A stretch of 64,000 nucleotides of DNA from Reddybacter sp041277045 (lineage in GTDB: Bacteria > Pseudomonadota > Gammaproteobacteria > Pseudomonadales > Porticoccaceae), in the NCBI GenBank assembly GCA_041277045.1, contig JBGFSY010000002.1:744001-808000 (forward strand). The letters are read 5' to 3'. Made by a program: the position numbers and the translations under genes. Positions 34,856 through 43,688 of this stretch are shown piece by piece (position 1 is the first letter of the stretch; the number at the start of each line of letters is the position of its first letter). Below the pieces are notes generated by a model, which was given only the letters and a program-made list of their open reading frames with translations, did no database searches and had not been told where the DNA came from.

Positions 34856-35962
34856 TTAACCGAACATGATCACGGAGCGGGCACCTTCGCCGCGACCCAT
34901 TTCGTCAAAGGCTCGATCGATATCTTCCAGGCCAATACGCTGGGTAATCATTTCATCCAGCTTCAGCTCACCGCTCTTATACAACTCAACAAAACGGGGA
35001 ATATCTTTCTTGGGGGTAGATGATCCGTAGCAAGAACCCTGGATCTCGTACTCTGCCAACAAGCCGGCTGAAGGAATTTTTACTGACTGATCCAGTGAAG
35101 CAACACCGACAATCACGCAGGTACCTGTGGGACGAATCATGTCCCAGGTTTGTGCCATGGTTTCAACACGGCCCAATGCTTCAAAAGCGTAGTGCACACC
35201 CTGGCCACCGGTTAGTTCTTTAACCTTAGCTGCGGCGTCTTCTTCAAAGGGGTTAATTGCGTGGGTAGCACCTAGAGACAGGGCCAGCTCGCGCTTCTCT
35301 TCCATTGGATCGATAGCGATAATAATGGTTGAACCACCAATACGGCAGCCTTGAATAATAGACAAGCCAACACCACCACAACCAATAACCGCAGTCGCCT
35401 CACCCGGCTGGACATTGGCGGTATTCAGCGCCGCACCAGTACCGGTGGTAACACCGCAACCGATCAAGCAAGTGGTCTCAAGGGGGGTATCTTCCGGCAC
35501 TTTAATAGCCGAGCCAACGGGCATCACCATGTATTCACCAAAGGAGCCAACACCACACAGAGCGAAAACGTCTTCACCGCTAGCGGTTTTGTGGCGTGTA
35601 GTGCCGTCGAGCTGGGTGCAATCGGTAAGCAATTTACCCATACCCGAACACATAAATTCTTTGCCTTCCTTACACATGGTGCACTTGCCACAGCTCGGTG
35701 TTAGAGATGCGATCACTTTGTCACCGGGCTTGAGCTCGGTAACGCCGGGGCCAACGGCCTCGACAACACCCGCGCCTTCGTGACCGAGGACAATGGGAAA
35801 GGGACAGCGCAAGATGCCGTGAGCGACGGAGTAGTCACTGTGGCAAATACCACTGGCAGTGGTTTTTACCAGTACTTCATTTTCTTTTGGGGGCGCGAGT
35901 TCCAGCTCTTCGATCTCGAAAGGCTGATCGACCCCGCGCAATATTGCGGCTTTGATCTTCAT
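34856..35962 (-). CDS. Zinc-dependent alcohol dehydrogenase (copy 2)
   Basis: A 368-residue medium-chain dehydrogenase with C40, H61, structural cysteines C91, C94, C97 and C105, and AVIGCGGVGLS for NAD. Strong similarity to copy 1 across the whole length (YGSS, DEMITQRI, FDEMGRGEGARSVIM) shows tandem duplication; differences concentrate in the substrate-side loops near 110-140. All zinc ligands are kept in both, so neither copy looks decayed. Same-strand neighbours are an SDR upstream and the SMP-30 gene downstream. Confidence 0.92.
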   Translation of the reverse strand: MKIKAAILRGVDQPFEIEELELAPPKENEVLVKTTASGICHSDYSVAHGILRCPFPIVLGHEGAGVVEAVGPGVTELKPGDKVIASLTPSCGKCTMCKEGKEFMCSGMGKLLTDCTQLDGTTRHKTASGEDVFALCGVGSFGEYMVMPVGSAIKVPEDTPLETTCLIGCGVTTGTGAALNTANVQPGEATAVIGCGGVGLSIIQGCRIGGSTIIIAIDPMEEKRELALSLGATHAINPFEEDAAAKVKELTGGQGVHYAFEALGRVETMAQTWDMIRPTGTCVIVGVASLDQSVKIPSAGLLAEYEIQGSCYGSSTPKKDIPRFVELYKSGELKLDEMITQRIGLEDIDRAFDEMGRGEGARSVIMFG

Positions 35963-36067
35963 TCAGTTTCTCCATACCGTAAATAACGGACTAATTGTAA
36001 TTAAAGTCGGGCAATACTACACAAAGTAGAACGGCCCTGGGAAGTCGATTTATCAGTAACTTTTTTA

Positions 36068-36832
36068 TTAGGTAGCCATGTAGCCGCCATCGACCGGTAG
36101 TGCGTGACCAGTAATATAGCTGGCAGAATCAGAACACAGATAAACCGCTGCATCACCAATTTCTGAGGGCTCACCCAAACGCTTAACCGGCTGGGCAGCG
36201 ATCATCGCATCGGCAAACTTGGGGTTTTCTTCAAACACGCGCTCCAACATTTGCGTACGAATCGGACCGGGACAAACCGCGTTGACACGGATTTTCTTGG
36301 TGGCGTAATCGAGTGCTGTCGATTTGGTCAAACCAATAACCGCGTGCTTGGCAGCGGAGTAGTGACCGAGGCCTTTAACACCGATTAAACCGGCGTCGGA
36401 AGCCGTATTAACAATGGCGCCACCCGTGCCCTGAGCCAACATTTGTTTGATCTGGTATTTCATGCACAGCCAAACACCAAGCATATTCACTTTATAATTA
36501 AGCATAAAATTTTCTTCAGTGGCATCGGCAGCAAGCGCCTGCTCACCCTCTACACCGGCATTATTAAATGCACAGTTGAGCGCTCCAAATTCAGCAACAG
36601 CTGCGGCAACAAGGGCCTCAGTATCGGCGGCACTGGATACATCCGTTTTGAAAAAGATCGCTTTACCACCCGCCTTTTCGATGATGTGAGCGGTTTCTTC
36701 ACCACCGACAACATTGAGATCGGCAACCACAACGCTCGCACCCTCGCGGGCGAAAATTTCACTCGCCGCACGACCAATACCACCACTGGCACCGGTAACA
36801 ATGGCAACTTGTCCCTCTACTCTTCCCGTCAT
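36068..36832 (-). CDS. SDR family oxidoreductase
   Basis: A 254-residue classical short-chain dehydrogenase. Cofactor motif TGASGGIG at 13-20, NNAG at 90-93, catalytic S145, Y158 and K162 (YSAAK), and the C-terminal YITGHALPVDGGY. Asp after the second strand (VADLN) suggests NAD(H). Probable alcohol/ketone conversion for the catabolic series it belongs to. Intact, unlike two other SDR genes in this window. Confidence 0.92.
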   Translation of the reverse strand: MTGRVEGQVAIVTGASGGIGRAASEIFAREGASVVVADLNVVGGEETAHIIEKAGGKAIFFKTDVSSAADTEALVAAAVAEFGALNCAFNNAGVEGEQALAADATEENFMLNYKVNMLGVWLCMKYQIKQMLAQGTGGAIVNTASDAGLIGVKGLGHYSAAKHAVIGLTKSTALDYATKKIRVNAVCPGPIRTQMLERVFEENPKFADAMIAAQPVKRLGEPSEIGDAAVYLCSDSASYITGHALPVDGGYMAT

Positions 36833-36903
36833 TTGAAAACACCTCTTTTTTGTTAAAAATGAATAAACGAAAAACGCACACTTTAAAACTGTATTTTTTG
36901 TCG

Positions 36904-37272
36904 CTAGTCAGCCCGGTGCATTTCGGCAAGATAGTTGGGGTTGGTGACACTCACCTTATCGATGACCTGTTTAAAGGCAAAATCAAAGGCTGCGGGCCAA
37001 TGCTCATCCAACTCGCCACGACGTACTTGCTGGCAGAACTGTTGGTAGAGATCACTTAGCGAACCATCGCGGCCGAGTAATTGCTGTAGCTCTCCACTTT
37101 GACTTTCGTCCTGACGCTCGCCAAAGTCGAGCTCTCTATCGACGACGCTAAGCAGGAAAGCACCGCAAAGGGCATCGTAGCGCTCACCACCTTTCGACTT
37201 ATTGGCGATGCCCTCTAGTAATTGTTTAACGGTCACAAGAATTTCTTTTATATCGGGTTTATCCTGGCTCAA
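36904..37272 (-). CDS. DUF6285-like small acidic protein
   Basis: A 122-residue helical, acidic protein without signal peptide or membrane segment. Its sequence (KPDIKEILVTVKQLL at the start, NPNYLAEM at the end) resembles DUF6285 proteins, which are usually encoded next to an ACAD10-like phosphotransferase. That is the case here: the phosphotransferase gene is 91 bases upstream on the same strand. A supporting or regulatory partner is inferred; no catalytic motif is visible. Confidence 0.7.
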   Translation of the reverse strand: MSQDKPDIKEILVTVKQLLEGIANKSKGGERYDALCGAFLLSVVDRELDFGERQDESQSGELQQLLGRDGSLSDLYQQFCQQVRRGELDEHWPAAFDFAFKQVIDKVSVTNPNYLAEMHRAD

Positions 37273-37363
37273 GGCGACTACTCCACTCTTATTTTTTATT
37301 TGCCAATATCGAATTAATTGGCAGAGGCATCAAGCCTCTAACAGTATTAAAACTATCCAGTCA

Positions 37364-38383
37364 CTAGGAAAAGTGCCCGTCAATGGTCATCAACATATCG
37401 TATTCGATCATGCTGGTATTGCGCCCACAACAGGCAAAGGGCAGTGAGCGTCTAACGCCGCTAATGTGACCATCGGCCTGCATCATATTCAACACCGCCC
37501 AGCGCAACGAACCAAAAATTTCCCACCAGCGAATTTCTTCTTCATCAATCGCCTGGCCACCATTGCTGGTATAGGCTTGGTAAAACTCATCGCGCGGGCC
37601 AAAGCCACCCACGGGCTGCTCAATATTGCCAAAGCGCCAGGCGCGCAGGCAAACCCAGCCAAAGTCCTCCATGGCGCTACCGATATGGGCGCACTCCCAG
37701 TCGAGTACAGCTTCAATGCCCTCGGGGCTAAGAATGACATTGCCATTGCGGTAGTCGCCGTGGACAAACACGCGGGGCTTATCTTTAGGGCGATTATTCT
37801 CCAACCAGCGAATACCGACATCGAGACCCGGGTGATATTCACAGTAGGCATCGTAACGACTAATTTGTGCCGCCAGCGGATCGACACTATCGACAACTTT
37901 CTCCAGAAAGGCCACTTCGCCGGGATCAATGGCGTGAAGCTTGGCAAAAATCTCACCGGTCTGGGCCGCGAAGCGCCTGCGCGCCACTGCAAACTCGGGC
38001 GCATTAAGCAGGGTTTTCGGCAGGGTCTCCCCTTCCACACAGGCCATGACATAACCAACATCGAGGTCATCTTCGGGCTCAAGCTCAAATATTGGCTCGG
38101 GCACCAGTACGCCGTGGCGATAGACTACTTTTAAGATTTCGAATTGGTCGTGAGGAGAAATAAAGGGCGACACTTCGGATTTTAGAGTTTCCTGCCGCAG
38201 CACTAGGCGGCGTCGACCGGCGGGCTCGACCAAGTCGAACAACAGGGTTCGATTCGATGCTCCGAGTGTGGCGATGGCAACATTCTCGACACGGGTAGCC
38301 TCACCGTAGCGCCGCTTTAGGGCCAGTTCGAGTTTAGCGACAATGTCATCAAGTAGAGCCTGCTGTTCAGTAAGCTCTACCAT
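37364..38383 (-). CDS. ACAD10-like phosphotransferase family protein
   Basis: A 339-residue APH-fold kinase. The catalytic loop VFVHGDYRNGNVIL supplies the Asp and Asn, and VLDWECAHIG the metal-binding Asp. Its nearest context is the N-terminal domain of ACAD10/11, which phosphorylates 4-hydroxyacyl-CoA before elimination. If so here, it would handle gamma-hydroxy acids, the products expected from lactone opening. Start at the ATG 38383 with AGGA upstream. Not an antibiotic resistance enzyme by context. Confidence 0.85.
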   Translation of the reverse strand: MVELTEQQALLDDIVAKLELALKRRYGEATRVENVAIATLGASNRTLLFDLVEPAGRRRLVLRQETLKSEVSPFISPHDQFEILKVVYRHGVLVPEPIFELEPEDDLDVGYVMACVEGETLPKTLLNAPEFAVARRRFAAQTGEIFAKLHAIDPGEVAFLEKVVDSVDPLAAQISRYDAYCEYHPGLDVGIRWLENNRPKDKPRVFVHGDYRNGNVILSPEGIEAVLDWECAHIGSAMEDFGWVCLRAWRFGNIEQPVGGFGPRDEFYQAYTSNGGQAIDEEEIRWWEIFGSLRWAVLNMMQADGHISGVRRSLPFACCGRNTSMIEYDMLMTIDGHFS

Positions 38384-38426
38384 TAGCAACAATCCTGTAG
38401 CAAGCGAATGATGTTAATAGGGCTAA

Positions 38427-39431
38427 TCAAAGTGGAAAACCCACGGGCTCGCCATCTTCAAGGCGCTCGATGTATTCAGTGATACCAATACCCGGACGAC
38501 CGTCGTCCCAAACCCATTCGGTGAAACCCTCAGCAATACGGCTCTCTACGGTTTCCCCATCAATTTGCCGATGGTTGCGCAGTGGCGCAATGGTGATGAT
38601 CTTGCCATGCAGCTCCACTGCTCGGTTGGTAGTACGCACACCGAGGCGGACGGCTTTGGGGTCTTTGTTCTCATCCCATTCGGTCATCACATCCATATCG
38701 ATAATTTCTTCGTACTTGCCGTCGAACATCAGTACGCCACGACGGTGTACCTTCATCTCGCGGTCGGTGCGCTTGAGCATCATAATGCCGCGATCGTCAC
38801 CAAAGTTGGCGATAAACAAGCGGTAGAAATTAATATTGGTCCAGAAGCGTGGCCCCCAGGAGTGATCGCGCCAGCCAAAACCATTTAAGTCCCAGTTCTC
38901 CTCGCCCAAGGTGATGCGGCCGGTCGAGCGGGTATGCTGGTTAAAGTGGCCGATGGAAAAATCACGCCCGTACATGGTTTCTGTTTCGGGATCGGTGGGC
39001 TCGCCACCGTTCATAGGTGACAGGCCCGCAAGTGAGAGCTCGACACTACACGCCACACGGGGAGCTGTTTTGAACATTTTACGTGGATCGCGTAGAACTT
39101 GCGGGTCATCGAGAATCATCGCCTCGCCGCTATAGCTCATACTTACCGCTTTAAACGGCTCTTCTACTTGATAGTCGAGGCCCCCGGCGCTATGGCGCTC
39201 ATTGGTATCAATGTCGGGGCGCAAAAATTGGCAGGCAACGCGGCCATCGGGTAGGTAGATACACACTGAAAGCTCGGCGTGGCCCTCGTTAACACGATTG
39301 CCCAGGCGCATCCACAAACCCATTTTCTGCTCGGGATCCCAGCCGTTAACGTAAACACTTTCATTGAAGTTACTATCTTCGGTGGGTTCATGGCCGTACT
39401 CATCAACCGTATCGAGACGATATGTGCTCAT
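38427..39431 (-). CDS. CrtC/AttH-like (DUF7064/DUF7065-type) protein
   Basis: A 334-residue soluble protein with many beta-strands and the motif GFGWRDHSWGPR near the middle, the mark of a lipocalin-like group related to hydroxyneurosporene synthase and AttH. No characterised function is known to me for this subgroup. The ATG at 39431 follows AGGGGA with good spacing; a longer frame to 39473 is less likely. First gene of the minus-strand series. Repeated co-occurrence with phosphotransferase and SDR genes suggests a role in terpenoid- or steroid-like substrate handling (inference). Confidence 0.72.
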   Translation of the reverse strand: MSTYRLDTVDEYGHEPTEDSNFNESVYVNGWDPEQKMGLWMRLGNRVNEGHAELSVCIYLPDGRVACQFLRPDIDTNERHSAGGLDYQVEEPFKAVSMSYSGEAMILDDPQVLRDPRKMFKTAPRVACSVELSLAGLSPMNGGEPTDPETETMYGRDFSIGHFNQHTRSTGRITLGEENWDLNGFGWRDHSWGPRFWTNINFYRLFIANFGDDRGIMMLKRTDREMKVHRRGVLMFDGKYEEIIDMDVMTEWDENKDPKAVRLGVRTTNRAVELHGKIITIAPLRNHRQIDGETVESRIAEGFTEWVWDDGRPGIGITEYIERLEDGEPVGFPL

Positions 39432-40259
39432 TATTTTCCCCTGATTATTTTTAATACACGGCAGACCTTGCAAGCAATATTATTCGCCGCTATGACTGCC
39501 ATTACAAAGCAACTTGAAACTATACAATAAAGCCACGCACAAAATATAGACGGTGAACATTGAACGCCCAGGAACAACTGATTGACATAAAAAGTATCTG
39601 ATGGCTATTTTTTGACGCCAAATCAATGCCAATCCAGCGCTGATACAAGCTCCAGCGCCAATAAATAATAGGCTTTAAGTAGTCCAACCATTGGAAACTA
39701 TGCTAGTTACTGCTTATTCACTCAAGCTCGTTGTGGGAGCGACTTTCTTATCTAATAGAGATTATTTTTTACCTTTTTGATCACCGCTATCAAGGATAGA
39801 ATCGGGTAAAAAAAACCATTAAAATCACCTTGCTATCATACTTTATCGCCGCATGATAGATTGAAAATTTAACTATAATTTAGATTAAATATTACCTTTA
39901 TCGTTTTGTTAAATAAACTAAATTTATCAGATTTACCGTATAAAATTAGCAGACAAAGACTCCGAGTCTCCCTCTTAAAACAACAGGCAATATACAAACC
40001 GGAGCCCGGGCCACCACAATATGTCATGAGCTTGACAAATTGAGCACAAGCACAATGTTACCAAGAGGTAAAAAATAGTTCCTTTTTATCAAAAATAATG
40101 CGACTATTATTGCGCAATGATGAAATCATCTTGTTGCAAAACGACACACAAGACGGAAAGTGACAGAAAATAATAACAAGTACTGACCAGCATGCCTGGG
40201 CAGTTAACACTTCACCTTTAATGACGGCTATACCAACAGCCGAAAATAGGAATTGCATA
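39432..40259. promoter_or_regulatory. Long A/T-rich divergent intergenic region
   Basis: 828 bases without a convincing gene between two divergent catabolic units. The middle part (about 39750-39960) is markedly A/T-rich (ATAATTTAG, TTAAATATTACC, TTGTTAAATAAAC), in contrast to neighbouring genes. It must carry both promoters; no unique -35/-10 pair or clear operator could be picked. No tRNA or structured RNA was recognised. Confidence 0.5.
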
Positions 40260-41027
40260 GTGGACATATTTGATTTGAGTGGAAAAGTTGCCATCATCAC
40301 CGGCGGTAATGGTGGCCTTGGGCTCGGCATTGCACGGGCGCTGGCAAAGGCCGGCGCTTCAGTCGCTATTGTTGGCCGTAATACTGACAAGTTGAAATCA
40401 GCAACGGAAAACCTTGAAAGCGCCGGCGCGACAGTCCTGCCTATTCAAGCTGACGTTTCTCTCGAAGATGATGTAAATCGCATGGTTGCCGAAACTGTCG
40501 AGCGCTTCGGCCGTATCGACATCCTCTTTAATAACGCCGCTATTAGCTACGGTGTTCGCCCCGAACTGATGACCCTCGAAGTATGGAATAAGTTTATCGC
40601 CATTGATCTGACCTCCTGTTTTTTGTGCTGCAAGGCAGTACATCCTGAAATGGTTAAAGCGGGCGGCGGAAAAATCATTAACGTTGGCTCAATTATCACC
40701 AAAATTGGGCACCCTAAGCTGGCGCAATATGCGGCAGCAAAAGGTGGCATGGATCATATGACCCAAAGCCTGGCCTGTGCCTGGGGTGAAAATAATATTC
40801 AGGTTAATGCCCTACTACCCGGGCTCGTCGATTCAGAAATGATGCCCGTAAGTGAGACTGGCGATCACTCACCCATTATCGATTATGTTATCGATAAGTC
40901 GGCAGCTAAGCGCCATGGTACGCCCGATGATTTCGCTGGCATTTCCATTATGTTATCCAGCTCGGCATCAGACTTTATTACCGGTTCAATTATCGTAGTA
41001 GACGGCGGGCTATCTCTAGCCCTTTAA
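40260..41027 (+). CDS. SDR oxidoreductase, tandem copy 1
   Basis: A 255-residue classical SDR. Start is the GTG at 40260 with AGGA 8 bases before; this gives the same length and N-terminus (FDLSGKVAIITGGNGGLGLG) as the two following paralogues. Catalytic S144, Y157 and K161 (YAAAK); NNAA replaces the usual NNAG at 91-94 in all three copies. Conserved FITGSIIVVDGG near the end. First of a three-gene series. Confidence 0.92.
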   Translation: MDIFDLSGKVAIITGGNGGLGLGIARALAKAGASVAIVGRNTDKLKSATENLESAGATVLPIQADVSLEDDVNRMVAETVERFGRIDILFNNAAISYGVRPELMTLEVWNKFIAIDLTSCFLCCKAVHPEMVKAGGGKIINVGSIITKIGHPKLAQYAAAKGGMDHMTQSLACAWGENNIQVNALLPGLVDSEMMPVSETGDHSPIIDYVIDKSAAKRHGTPDDFAGISIMLSSSASDFITGSIIVVDGGLSLAL

Positions 41028-41068
41028 TATTTAATTCATTTCGTAGTAAAACGATTGGAGGTAAGCAA

Positions 41069-41836
41069 GTGAAGTGTTTTGATTTAACAGGAAAAGTAGC
41101 CATTATCACCGGCGGCAACGGCGGCCTCGGCCTCGGCATTGCTAAAGGTTTGGCATCAGAAGGTTGTGCCGTTGCCCTCGTTGGCCGCAACCAGGAAAAA
41201 ATTGATAAGGCCGTCGCTGAAATGACTGCTTTTGGTGCAAAAGCAATTGGCGTAAAAGCCGACGTTTCAAAAGAAGATGAAGTCAACCGAATGGTTGCCG
41301 AAACTGTCGAACAACTTGGCCGTGTCGACATCCTCTTCAACAACGCCGCTATTAGCTGGGGGATTGCCCCAGAAAAAATGACCATTGAAGAATGGGATGA
41401 GTTTATTGCAATAGATCTTACCTCCTGCTTCCTTTGTGCCAAAGCCTGTCACCCTGAGATGCTTAAATCTGGCGGCGGTAAAATCATTAATATTGGCTCT
41501 GCTATCTCCGAAAAAGCCATGGGAAAACTGGTGCACTACGCGGCTGCAAAAGGCGGCATGGATAAGATGACCCAAAGCCTGGCACTGGCCTGGGGCAAGG
41601 ACAATATTCAAGTCAACGCCATACTACCCGGCTTGGTACACACCGAGATGATGCCTTGCTTCGGCGAAAACAAAATTGGCCCGGTAGTCGACTACATTAC
41701 CAAGAAAACGCCGGTAGGCCGCTACGGCATGCCCGATGATTTTGAAGGCCTGTCGATTCTACTCTCGAGCGAAGCCTCTAAATTCATCACCGGCTCCATC
41801 ATCGTTGCCGACGGCGGCATGACCCTGGGTATTTAA
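41069..41836 (+). CDS. SDR oxidoreductase, tandem copy 2
   Basis: A 255-residue SDR starting with GTG after GGAGGT. Shares TGGNGGLGLGIA, NNAAISWG, DLTSCFLC and the YAAAKGGMDKMTQS active-site helix with copies 1 and 3; S144, Y157 and K161 are kept. The loop before the catalytic Tyr (SEKAMGKLVH) differs from copy 1, which could alter substrate choice. Spacing of 41 bases from copy 1 suggests a common transcript. Confidence 0.92.
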   Translation: MKCFDLTGKVAIITGGNGGLGLGIAKGLASEGCAVALVGRNQEKIDKAVAEMTAFGAKAIGVKADVSKEDEVNRMVAETVEQLGRVDILFNNAAISWGIAPEKMTIEEWDEFIAIDLTSCFLCAKACHPEMLKSGGGKIINIGSAISEKAMGKLVHYAAAKGGMDKMTQSLALAWGKDNIQVNAILPGLVHTEMMPCFGENKIGPVVDYITKKTPVGRYGMPDDFEGLSILLSSEASKFITGSIIVADGGMTLGI

Positions 41837-41935
41837 ACCACATAACAGGTTTATTACCTAACCTTACAAGATCGTCCACTACGCCAATGCACGGCTAAAC
41901 AAGGCGCGCGACGTAGTGTTTTTGGAGATAAGTAA

Positions 41936-42703
41936 ATGAATAGCAAATTTGATTTAACCGGTAAAGTCGCCATTATCACCGGCGGCAACGGCGGACTCGG
42001 TTTGGGCATCGCCCGAGGCCTGGCTGAAGCTGGCGCCAAGGTTGCCGTGGTTGGCCGCAACCCGGACAAAATTGACAACGCCGTGAAAGTCCTCGAGGCC
42101 GATGGCGCAACTGCTTACGGTGTGCAGTGCGACGTATCGAAAGAAGATGATGTCAACAATATGGTTGCCGCCGTTGCCGAGCACTATGGCCGCATCGACA
42201 TCCTCTTTAACAACGCCGCAATCAGTTGGGGCATTCCCGCTGAAACCATGACACTCGATGAGTGGAACACTTTTATTTCGATCAACCTGACCTCTTGCTT
42301 CCTCACCTGCCGGGCGGTATTCCCCCACATGGTTGAAGCCGGTGGCGGTAAAATCATCAACGTTGGCTCCATCATCACCAAGCTTGGCTTTGGCAAACTG
42401 GTGCACTACGCAGCAGCCAAGGGCGGCATGGATCACATGACCCAGAGTCTGGCCCAAGGCTGGGGTAAGCACGGCATTACGGTTAACGCCCTGCTGCCCG
42501 GTCTAGTTAACACTGAAATGATGCCCTGCGAAGGCGAGAACAAAGTCCCTCTCGTTGATTTCGCCGTATCGAAAACAGCCACTGGTACTTACGGCCAGCC
42601 AGAAGACTTCCACGGTATGGCAGTACTGCTGTCGAGTTCAGCATCTGACTTTATTACAGGTTCCATTATTGTCATGGATGGAGGGTTGTCACTCGCCATC
42701 TAA
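41936..42703 (+). CDS. SDR oxidoreductase, tandem copy 3
   Basis: A 255-residue SDR with ATG start after GGAGA. Same motif set as copies 1 and 2: TGGNGGLGLGIA, NNAAISWG and YAAAKGGMDHMTQS; catalytic Ser, Tyr and Lys present. It is closest to copy 2 in the N-terminal half and to copy 1 near SIITK, suggesting shuffling or conversion between copies. A terminator follows at 42742. Confidence 0.92.
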   Translation: MNSKFDLTGKVAIITGGNGGLGLGIARGLAEAGAKVAVVGRNPDKIDNAVKVLEADGATAYGVQCDVSKEDDVNNMVAAVAEHYGRIDILFNNAAISWGIPAETMTLDEWNTFISINLTSCFLTCRAVFPHMVEAGGGKIINVGSIITKLGFGKLVHYAAAKGGMDHMTQSLAQGWGKHGITVNALLPGLVNTEMMPCEGENKVPLVDFAVSKTATGTYGQPEDFHGMAVLLSSSASDFITGSIIVMDGGLSLAI

Positions 42704-42741
42704 AATACCCGGTTAGTGCGCTAGCCGATGCATAGCAATAC

Positions 42742-42777
42742 AAAAACCCCGAGCTGCTTTTGCACTCGGGTTTTTTT
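42742..42777 (+). terminator. Rho-independent terminator after the SDR series
   Basis: AAAAACCCCGAG (42742-42753) pairs with CTCGGGTTTTT (42765-42775) with one bulged C, then T to 42777. Confidence 0.88.
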
Positions 42778-42831
42778 ATGGTTTCTAAGCCACACCCTTT
42801 AAAACATAGTCTAGATATAAGGACGCTATCA

Positions 42832-43585
42832 ATGGATCTCAAAAACCAAATCGTCGCCATTACCGGCGGCGCATCGGGGCTTGGCGCGGGGGCTGCTCAC
42901 ATACTCAGTGAAGTGGGCTGTCATACTCCGCAATGAAAGCCTGCCTCAGGAAACCGCAAAAACTCTTGGCGCAACGGCCATCACCAATGACGTCGCCAAT
43001 GAAGACAGCATCATTAGCGCCTTCGAAAAAATACAGACTGAACTCGGCCCGGTACGCGTATTACTCAATGCCGCTGGTGTCGACGTCATCGCCAAGACTG
43101 CCAGCCGCAAGGGTATTCACAGCCTCGACGACTTCCAGCACATGCTCAACGTCAACCTTACCGGCACCTTTAGCTGTGCCCGTGTTGCCGCCAAGTAAAT
43201 GATCGACGCCGACCCACTCGACGATGACGGTGAACGCGGCGTTATCATCAACGTTGCCTCCATTGCCGGTTATGAATCCCCTGCCGGGCAAGTCGCCTAT
43301 GGCGCCTCAAAAACAGGGGTTATTGGCATGACCTTGCCAATGGCTCGGGATCTGGCAAAATATGGCATCCGCGTAATGGCCATCGCCCCCGGGGCTTTTG
43401 AAACACCCTTGACCAAAACCGTGCCCGAAGAGCTGTGGAACGAAATCATCAAGGAAACCCCCTTCCCGAAACGTCTCGGCCAACCCGATGAATTCGCTGC
43501 CTTGGTGTGGGATATATGCTGCAATAAAATGCTCAACGGCGAAGTCATTCGTCTCGATGCAAGCCTGAGAATGTTTAATCAATAA
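42832..43585 (+). pseudogene. Broken SDR gene, HSD17B10-like 3-hydroxyacyl-CoA dehydrogenase
   Basis: Begins as MDLKNQIVAITGGASGLGAG after AAGGA, then loses frame between about 42908 and 42930 (the first frame ends in TGA). The body continues in another frame (NESLPQETAKTLGATAI), is cut by TAA at 43196-43198, and resumes in that same frame (MIDADPLDDDGERG) through the YGASK catalytic motif to 43585. Sequence similarity is kept on both sides of each lesion, so one indel event and one nonsense change separate it from an intact gene. The intact family oxidises 3-hydroxyacyl-CoA. A sequencing error could explain the shift but less easily both lesions. Confidence 0.85.
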
Positions 43586-43688
43586 ATACATCTACTGATG
43601 GATTTATGACCCAGAGCACCATGAGCTTTTACCTAGAGATAAAAGCCAAATTTACTAAAAATTTTATTAACCGACAGAGGAAAAGAAA

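Noticed and set aside
37466..38134. 222-codon plus-strand frame opposite the phosphotransferase
   Set aside because: Antisense to a gene with clear kinase motifs; no start signal.
37364..38383. Aminoglycoside resistance kinase
   Set aside because: The fold is shared but the context and ACAD10-like sequence point to acyl metabolism.
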